Below are positions 57,257 to 64,000 of a DNA stretch of 64,000 nucleotides, piece after piece. The DNA lies in the NCBI GenBank assembly GCA_025093985.1, contig JACAAK010000004.1:372001-436000 (forward strand), given 5' to 3'. How positions within the stretch are numbered: the stretch's first letter is position 1; every line of letters begins with the position of its first letter. The stretch is from Calvatia gigantea (lineage: Eukaryota > Basidiomycota > Agaricomycetes > Agaricales > Lycoperdaceae). The position numbers and the translations under genes were made by a program. The notes beneath the pieces are model-generated. The model worked only from the letters and a program-made list of their open reading frames with translations, was not told where the DNA came from and did no database searches.

Positions 57257-59110
57257 ACGGGGATCGAGCTGAAGAATGAGCTTTGTGATAAACTCACCAG
57301 TCAGGATCTTTGAAGGGAAGTATCAAGAGATAGGAAGCACTCTTGATGGAAATCACGAAGCTTCCCAGCTTGATGTTGATGCTTCCGGGCTCGCATAACA
57401 ATTGACTAGAGGACTTGTATATTCGAACAGCGCTTAGGGTAGCCTCTGGACACAGAACCTAAGTAGAAACACGGGCATGAGCTTCAACTGGAGCAATGGT
57501 CCAGCATACGCACCCACAGATCAGCACAGCTATACCCCTTTGCCAATTTCGCAAGGCCCCGCACCTCCATCGCCCGCCCACCTTCCACCTTCGTTCGGAC
57601 CCCGCCCGCCTGTTACTTCATCAGAATTGGCAAAAAAAAACTCTTTTGTGTCTGGCCCAATCGGCAAGAAAGAAAGGTCGCGGTCGAATCATCCTGTATG
57701 ATGCAACGTGGAATCGAGGTGTCCGCACGGTTAATAGCATTGGTAACAATGGTTTGCCCATGGCCAACCATATCACCCACGGGCGCCTGCCGAAGTATTG
57801 CGATCAACGCGTGTATTTGATTCTGTTGGGATGGATAGGTTGGTATGGGGCCATCGAAGAAGACTACGAAGCACTGGGAGTTACGTGCTTCTTCAAACAG
57901 GGGACGAAGCTGGCGCTCGGCTCCCCCAACCCATTTTGAGAGACAGTCAGCACCCCTGATGTGAAGAGAGCTGGGAGGACAATGGTGTAAGAGGGAGGAT
58001 GGGAGAGATAGAGTGACGTGCTCACCTATTGATCATCTGTTGGAGTGACGCCCCGCAGTGAGTACCCTAACGAGCAAGGATTTGCCTGTGCCGGAGGGAT
58101 CACGGAATGATACATCGCATGGGGGTACAACGTCAGACAACCGGAAGACTTTGGGAATCAAAAGGGGAAAATGAGTCGTCAAAGGATTTCTGAGTCCTAA
58201 ATGAGATACGACAGATGCAGCGAAGGTATTGACAATTGTTGAGGTCACCGACTTTATGAAAGGAGAGGGGGGGGTCCCGGTCCACGAACGCTGGTCCGCG
58301 GCTAAGCGTCGCGTTTAGTCCGAATGCATACGCTCGAAAAGGAGGTACATACACACCTGCATCACCAACCCTGCCGAGGTTGGATGGAACTCCAACAGTC
58401 CGTTCGCCGGCCAGGATTACGCCTAGCGACCTGGTGCTATAAATAGATTCATTGAGCCAAACGGTTGTTGACACGACGATGTGTCCCAGGAGAGCAACCA
58501 GAGTCCTGGCAAAAATAGAGCATCAAAACAGGTGAAAACGATTGGAGAACATACAGAATTGTTCCCTCTATCTATTCCCATCCAACGACCAAGCCCTTCA
58601 CTTCTCCCTTTTGAATGTCAACCTCGACTTACATCATCACGATTTGCACCATTCCTGGACCGGGGAACGGGGGTTTTCTCCCAGAGGCAGTGGAAATGTA
58701 AGTTGACTCTCTGGCGTTGCCTTCACGAAGTAGGGTTTGCCATCATTGTCTCCATCGGGGTTCGAGTTTCGCGCTCACGAGCGATTTTGAAATCGGATGT
58801 GTCCTACGGATCTATGTTCTCGTCAACTGAACCATGGGTATCCGCAGTCGATGGGTCGGAGTGGTCAGCGGATGGGTGGTCTCCTTCACGGCATCACAAG
58901 CGAGCTTGATATCAGTTTGTTTGGGAGCGTTTCTCGGGTTTTTGATTTGAGTTCGTCAAATTTTCTTTGGAGGGGCGAAAGCACTCCGTGCACTCCTTCA
59001 GAGCAAGTACGAGGTGAGTAGTTTTGTGTTTCATTGTCGTCATAGATAATGAAGTCCTGAAAACAACGCGATGATCGATGATGCATGATGCATGATGCAT
59101 GATGGACGGT
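57257..59110 (-). pseudogene. Yta7/ATAD2-type AAA ATPase, broken copy I, C-terminus missing
   Basis: Starting in the linker region, the minus strand shows a GHGQTIVTNAINRADTSIP block near 57715-57775. The KGADCLS region follows (trace near 57930). DPSGTGKSLLVR near 58065-58105 is the best-preserved Walker A of the window, with its PLLIPKVFRL context matching the Yta7 PLLYPEVFQR type. Acidic N-terminal sequence lies near 58750-58800. The post-AAA part is absent. Frames shift and stops occur, so it is not functional. Confidence 0.62.
59079..59106 (+). repeat. TGATGCA tandem repeat
   Basis: Three exact TGATGCA units and a fourth TGATGGA lie at the 5' flank of AAA remnant I. Confidence 0.8.
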
Positions 59111-59439
59111 TCAGTCAACTTGCGACAGGGTCACCAGTCCCCTTACCATCAATCTCATCCTCTGATTCCTCAAGGCCTCAAGGCCTCAAGCTTAAGCTTA
59201 AGCTCCATCGACATAACCTACTAAAACAACGTCCACCTATCTATATCCCCCAATTAAACGCACCGTACGGTGACATATCCACCCCACAACAGTTGCCTTC
59301 ACACTACGCGACTCGGGCTTCGCACGACCCAACATCATCGTTCACATCCTCCCTTGGTCGCTCATAAACCCAGAGTCACTCCTTTTCGAGTCAAGTAGTG
59401 TCTTGGATGGGTAAATAACTTTCCTCGGCTGACCGTGTG

Positions 59440-60300
59440 CTGCTGGGTGGAAAGTCGTGGTCATGGGTCTCCGGGAGAGACCATGGTAAAAAGGGAAGAC
59501 TATTGTTCTTCCGACGGTTCTTCGACTATTCATCGGTGAGCTCCCGTGCTTGCTTCATTCAATGGTGCGTGTCACATTATTTTCTTGTCCTATCATGGTT
59601 GGCTATGTCATCACCTACAGGACCCGTGTTTAGGACGGAGGATTTGGGAATGTATTCAAGACTGCTGTGGACGGTTTGAGTCCCAGCAGCATGTATAGGG
59701 TGAGGCCTACCCCCCCATCTCCCTGAAGTTGAAGTGGTATGGATTTCCTATCGTGTCAAAGCAGGTCCGAGATATGACCAACAACACCCCTCCAGTGGAA
59801 GACCGCCATCAGATGTGAACCTTTTCGGGGATGTTGCAGACGGTACTAAAAACCAGCCATGGTTTGAAGCCTGACTCGACCCTGCTAGATCCGACCCATC
59901 GCACGACGAGAAAATCACACACTTTATGCTCTTATAAAAACCCAATGACACCGGCTGTAGAAGAGTTGAAGAATACCAACACACTGCCCATATCTGGCCT
60001 TCTCCAGACCAACTTCCATAATTTCGTTCCCTGTCATTCACGACACCCTCCGAGGTCCCTCTGCCGCAGTTATATCCTTCAGGAACGTGAATGCCTTCTT
60101 CCTTACGTCCGGGTTCATGATAACTATTTCCGCAACGAAATTTGGATCTCATTTGATACTTCGACACGACCGCTCCCGTGGTCAGGTGGAAGGCAATATC
60201 ATCTGGGGGACGTTCTCCCGTATTCGCAAGCACCGCAAGACTCCTGCCCCCCACACTCCTTCCAAATTCACTTCCATGCGAAGCATCTGCGCATTCGGAC
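59440..60300 (+). other. Unidentified module, copy 3 of 3
   Basis: It is a close relative of 37380-38200: GTGAGCTCCCGTGCTTGC near 59534, an intron-like GTGCGTG...CTACAG (59564-59620), then GAGGATTTGGGAATGTATTC near 59638, followed by the broken counterpart of the MANNAPL-type frame near 59775. Stops interrupt every frame. Confidence 0.35.
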
Positions 60301-61360
60301 ACGCGCTTGGCTTCTTCATTGAGTCACGCAAGTCACTTTGTGGTCAACGGGTCAATGTTTATCTAACATATCGCACAGAATCTTGTTGTAGGATCAGCAA
60401 GTGAGCAGATCTATCCACAACCTCACTCATCCGAACGCTGAGTAGGAGCATACGTTGGACTTCGGTACTGACTCCCTACTCGAACTCTGTTCACCACGCA
60501 TTGATCCTCATGCTGCGGTTGATTCAAGCGCCCGTTTCCACCTCTGCTATGTCACTTCAGGGCGCGCTGTAAAACTTGAAGCCGACTGTTCAACTGGGTG
60601 AAAACCCTGAGCGCAACCGAAACGTAATTTGGCCCCATGGTTTTAGTTGGCACTGGTAATTTTGCGGTCGCCCAATTTTTTGCCGAGCATTGCACCGAGA
60701 GTCGGTATTTTGGTGTTTCCTTTTTCTTTAGCAGCCAAACGACCACAATGATCCGAATACCAGTCATCCTTAGCCTTGGGTATCAGCTGAACGTGCACTA
60801 TCCAAACTATAAATCTCTCCTAATGACCCAACTCACCAACGACAGCCAGTTGCTATAGGAAGCACGACGTATTCATTTCAGGAACCCCATCGTTGAACCA
60901 TTTCGCAACTACAGACCCTATGGCAGACGTACATCCAAGAATGCTTCGCATTGTCTTAGATGGCCAGACAAAAGTAAAAGGGAGGACGCCTAGTGCGACA
61001 TCATCGAGACGATCAGTGGAGTCACACGAGCGAAGAAAGACCTCCGCTTGTTGTGGTTGATTTCCAGTCGATCAGAAGCCCGCCCTAAGTACGTCTCCGG
61101 AGGGCGGACTTCACCATTCACTGCTGTTGTGAGGAACTCGCGATTGACCCGGAATCAATCGCTGACGTCGACTTTCGTCTCTGGAATGGACTGGCAGGAA
61201 TCAAGGCCGAATTGTCAGATGCTACGACTCAGACATGACCGTCGGAAGAGAAGATCACTGAGCTTTCAAATTATGCCCCTGGTCACTTCGTGTTCACCTC
61301 GACTGTACTCCGATATATCGGCGACTCGACCCTTGCGGCCCCAATGAATCGGTGATGGGT
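60300..61360 (+). pseudogene. Eroded NACHT gene body, second copy
   Basis: An exon 2 trace lies near 60300-60400 (GTCAATGTTTATC). Exon 3 starts near 60465. The Walker A region reads GTGNFAVAQFFAEH (60649-60690) in a shifted frame, so the P-loop Lys and Ser are lost. Stops occur near 60855 and in the Walker B region, and similarity ends at YIGDSTLAAPMN near 61345. It shares its end point and general decay with the body at 38.2-39.3 kb, so both derive from one already damaged ancestor. Confidence 0.62.
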
Positions 61361-61552
61361 TTCGAAGAGTTGTTGTAGGTGTAACTGGGCAACGTCCGCA
61401 TGAACAGAAATTCTTTAGTGTCCAAGAGGGGAAAAGACGCCTCTTCCTTAGAATTACTTTAATATCTCAGTGGCACGAACGCACTGGTAATACAGCCCCG
61501 AAGGTGAATGAATACTCATGAATACACGTGCGGGATACAAGATCATCGGTAC

Positions 61553-62541
61553 TCATGGTAATTGAATCAAACGAGCCAAATCTTCGACCGTGTTACCACC
61601 ACTCATGATAACAGTCTCCGATGCATTAATGGCATATTCAACAACACGAAAGACGAACTCGGCCCATTTAGTGGCGGATTCCGCCGATACAGTGCTTTCG
61701 TACTGAAAGAACTCCAGCATCGGGTCGTTGCGAGGTGAGAATCTAACCTGCTCATTTCGTCATAAATGGAGATTGGCGCAGAAGCTAAATCAACCGACCT
61801 TGAAATACTTTGAGTTGGGGCCTCCTCTGTCAAGCTCTGAGGGATCTGCCCCCTCTTCCCTCTCGTTTAGTAGGGCACATAATTCCCGAACGTCAGCAAC
61901 ACCCTGGATACGAGAATGGGCCTCAGAGAGTGTTAAGTCCCGGAGAGCCTGTTGAATCGGTTAGATAAGATAAAATCCTTATCACTGAGCCTGTGCCGAA
62001 CGGGTGGGAGGGTGTCTATAGCCTCTGTTGTGGAACGAGTGGGAGTTTAGAAGGTCATGCCACGATAGACAAACACACACCTTCGAAGCGGCACACCAAC
62101 ATTGCAGTGCGTTTCAACTCCGGCAAGGTGAATCCTTCATTCAAACCTCGGCGCAAATAAACATGAAGACCAACAAGTGGATTGGGCCTCCAATATGTGC
62201 GTTGGTTGATAGCACTTAACACAAGGTGAATGTCATCCTTCCAGCCGGCTCTATGAGTTTCATAGTAAACTGGGGAAAAGAGGTGGATGGGGAAACGGGT
62301 TGGGTGAGTCTCGTCCAGCGCCGCAGACTGAGCTGGTGTTTCTCGGAATGTCTCACCGGGCGTGACATGCCACATCCAAGGACAACAATAACGAGGTCTG
62401 CTCACGGTTGCTGCCACACCGGTTTCATTGATGATGTTTGACACGAGTTGACATTGTCTATTGTCAGAACGGGGGACTGGAGCTGTGTATTTGGGGGATA
62501 ATATGATCGCTTCAATCACGAAAAAAAACAGAGAGAGGCAT
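61553..62541 (-). pseudogene. Amidoligase-like gene, second copy, frameshifted
   Basis: It is nearly identical to 39474-40460 and in the same relation to an eroded NACHT body. Two defects are visible. Directly after the start codon an A run (62521-62528, plus strand) has 8 A where the sister has AAGGAAA, adding one base and giving an early stop. In exon 2 near 61948-61955 one base is missing compared with the sister (GCCTGTTGAATC versus GCCGGGTTGAATC). The FRQH-type motif is again FFQYEST, so that change predates the duplication. Confidence 0.7.
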
Positions 62542-62659
62542 TGGGGAGGGTAGTCTACATCTTGGAAGTTTGATGTTTCATATATCAGAGAATCCTCCTT
62601 TTTCTGAGCGGTTTATTAATGAACAAATGGGATGAGACAGCAGGAGGGCACCCAAGACA

Positions 62660-62890
62660 TATGTATGCGGATCGGGATGGTCAACGTGTTGGTCATCCTC
62701 TTCACATCATCGCAAACAGAGTCGATACTGGTTCGTCAGGAAGGTTTCTTGGGTGTTGTATTTGTGCTTTCTTTGGGGGGTTGAAGGCCCTCTGCGCTCT
62801 CCCTGGGCCCGACCCTGGGACTAATGGGAAATACTGGAGGACATCCAACCATCAACATATTTTCCACACGAAATCTGTATCCCTGACTTA
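62660..62890 (-). pseudogene. Yta7/ATAD2-type N-terminal fragment J
   Basis: The ATCGGGATGGTCAACGTGTT patch near 62672 and the TTTCTTTGGGGGGTTGAAGG patch near 62769 match the N-terminal and 5' flank part of longer copies (for example 12.49-12.58 and 28.8-28.95 kb). Nothing of the AAA core remains. Confidence 0.4.
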
Positions 62891-62893
62891 AGC

Positions 62894-62925
62894 CAGGCCT
62901 CAGGCCTCAGGCCTCCATCAGGCCT
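62894..62925 (+). repeat. CAGGCCT tandem repeat
   Basis: Four CAGGCCT units with one short interruption, directly followed by AATATTCAACGTTCAAC, a word type also expanded near 36.8 and 56.0 kb. Confidence 0.75.
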
Positions 62926-63851
62926 CAATATTCAACGTTCAACATCAATCCTGCAACAACGCCTATACGTTCCAAGGCCACTGTACTCCCTGGCATGCTG
63001 CCTCCTCCACATCCTGCGGGCAGGTTGCCTCGGTTAGATGTTCAACAAACGATTACTGCTACCCATGCGAAGTATGGGCCACTCGCTAGCATATCATACG
63101 CCGCCTATTTGGCTTGGTGACTCCGCTTGAAAGTATTGGGCAGCCGTTCATCCGGTTTTGCGCCGGCTTTCATCCTAGTAGTCGCGACCATGCACCGACG
63201 CTTAGAGGGCGTCATATCACGAGCCAAAGGGGCCCAGGCTAATCGACCCAGCCCCGCCCCGCATCATACAGGCACGACCCTCGACTTGAGAGCTATTTGC
63301 TAGACAGACCGCGATTAAGAAGCTGGTGGCGCCCTTCACCAGTGTGAACATGCGCGACCCATGCACGTAACACGTTATGCTGCAACCATCCCACTATTGC
63401 TTACTTCACCCCTGTTCCGAAATGTGCTGTCCAACAAGTTCTTCTATTCTTGCTCACTTGTCAGCCTGGACGGTGATCAAATGACTCACAATACACCACC
63501 ATCTGGCCAGCGCCAAGCGCTGCCCGTTTCAACCTGCTCCTTATTTTCGCGTATTCTTAAGAGAGCTGCAAAGGCGTCTCGCTCTCAAACTTCAAGCTTC
63601 AAGCTTCAAGACCACGTCACCCGATACCAGGTCACGCTACCCTGTTCTCCCGTGGGTTATTATATTCAGGGGGGACGAAACATTTGCTTTAATATGGGCC
63701 TCTCGCACGTTCAGCACTGATCATGCCCACACTGTTAAGTTCGTACCCTAGGACTGTGTTCAACTATCTTATTCCTTTGTATGGCCCCCCGCCTTGGCGA
63801 AGCAGAATTATATTTTCAGGATACAAAAATACTTTGAATGAACAAAGCGTC
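62926..63851. other. Upstream region of the last NACHT copy
   Basis: 63440-63560 resembles the upstream regions of intact copies (CAGCCTGGACGGTGATCAAATG, CACCACCATCTGGCC). A CTTCAAG triplet repeat lies at 63590-63610. The 62940-63350 part is unassigned. Confidence 0.4.
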
Positions 63852-63952
63852 GTGACATCGGTGCTTTCAAACAACCAAGCACGGCCATAACAAACATCTG
63901 ACGTCTACATGCCCCTTGCTCCTTCCCACTGTCCTCCACCTCACGATCTGCG

Positions 63953-64000
63953 ATGCTCGTCGATGACTTGTTTGATCGCCTCGTTCATCGTCTCAAGCGC
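63953..64000 (+). CDS. NACHT (NLR-like) gene, exon 1 start, cut by right window edge
   Basis: ATG at 63953 opens MLVDDLFDRLVHRLKR to the last base, matching exon 1 of the intact copies. A diverged upstream element lies at 63852-63895 (GTGACAT and a weaker second arm). The array therefore continues beyond this window; nothing can be said about the integrity of this copy. Confidence 0.6.
   Translation, partial: MLVDDLFDRLVHRLKR

Noticed and set aside
59079..59106. CRISPR-like direct repeats
   Set aside because: Units are 7 bases, contiguous, without spacers, in a fungal genome.

Overview
The window is nuclear DNA of a filamentous basidiomycete, most likely a mushroom-forming agaricomycete. 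The genes carry many short introns of about 50-65 bases with GT...AG ends and CTNAY-like branch sites. The dominant gene family is the lineage-expanded NACHT P-loop (NLR-like) family typical of such fungi, and there is no operon structure. Most of the 64 kb is repeated within the window.

The plus strand carries an array of six-exon NACHT genes. Five read as intact from start to stop: 3091-5539, 14029-16442, 23680-26120, 31567-33985 and 50839-53265, encoding about 708-722 residues each. A sixth (6224-8695) is whole except for one in-frame TGA. A seventh is cut by the left edge (1-382) and an eighth by the right edge (starts 63953). Around them lie NACHT remnants: an orphan 3' tail (423-1064), 5' stubs (near 20.4, 21.0, 30.1, 30.7 and 57.2 kb) and three eroded bodies (38.2-39.3, 41.0-42.2 and 60.3-61.4 kb). 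All copies share one design: a basic amphipathic exon 1, an Asn/Phe-rich exon 2, a large NACHT exon 3, and small exons 4-6 without WD40, ankyrin or TPR repeats.

Most intergenic space is filled by minus-strand, convergent and thoroughly broken copies of a second gene. I identify it as a Yta7/Abo1/ATAD2-type AAA ATPase from fragments of an acidic N-terminus, a Walker A region, a KGADCLS block, an EIDGLAP..SSK block, a VIVIGATNR block, GADLR, a conserved linker and the post-AAA LQVENDQK...LGPIL segment. About eleven partial copies are recognisable and none is intact. The amplified unit is therefore a NACHT gene plus an AAA passenger pseudogene, about 8-10 kb long.

A second compound unit occurs at 37.4-40.5 kb and again at 59.4-62.5 kb: an unidentified module, an eroded NACHT gene and a minus-strand amidoligase-like gene. 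A third, plus-strand amidoligase paralogue with better conserved motifs lies at 42.4-43.4 kb, next to a 0.77 kb terminal-inverted-repeat element inserted in a NACHT remnant. About 47.0-48.8 kb is the only sizeable stretch that I cannot match to another part of the window.

Functionally the window looks like an NLR nursery: repeated unequal exchange creates new NACHT copies. The intact ones differ most in two short blocks, one at the end of the NACHT exon and one in exon 4, which are the best candidates for a specificity surface. Exons 1-2 may be a compact signalling or membrane-targeting module. These roles are inference; no expression data are visible here. No tRNA, rRNA, CRISPR or LTR element was recognised. 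All family names come from motif recognition by eye, and exon limits are hand-placed.
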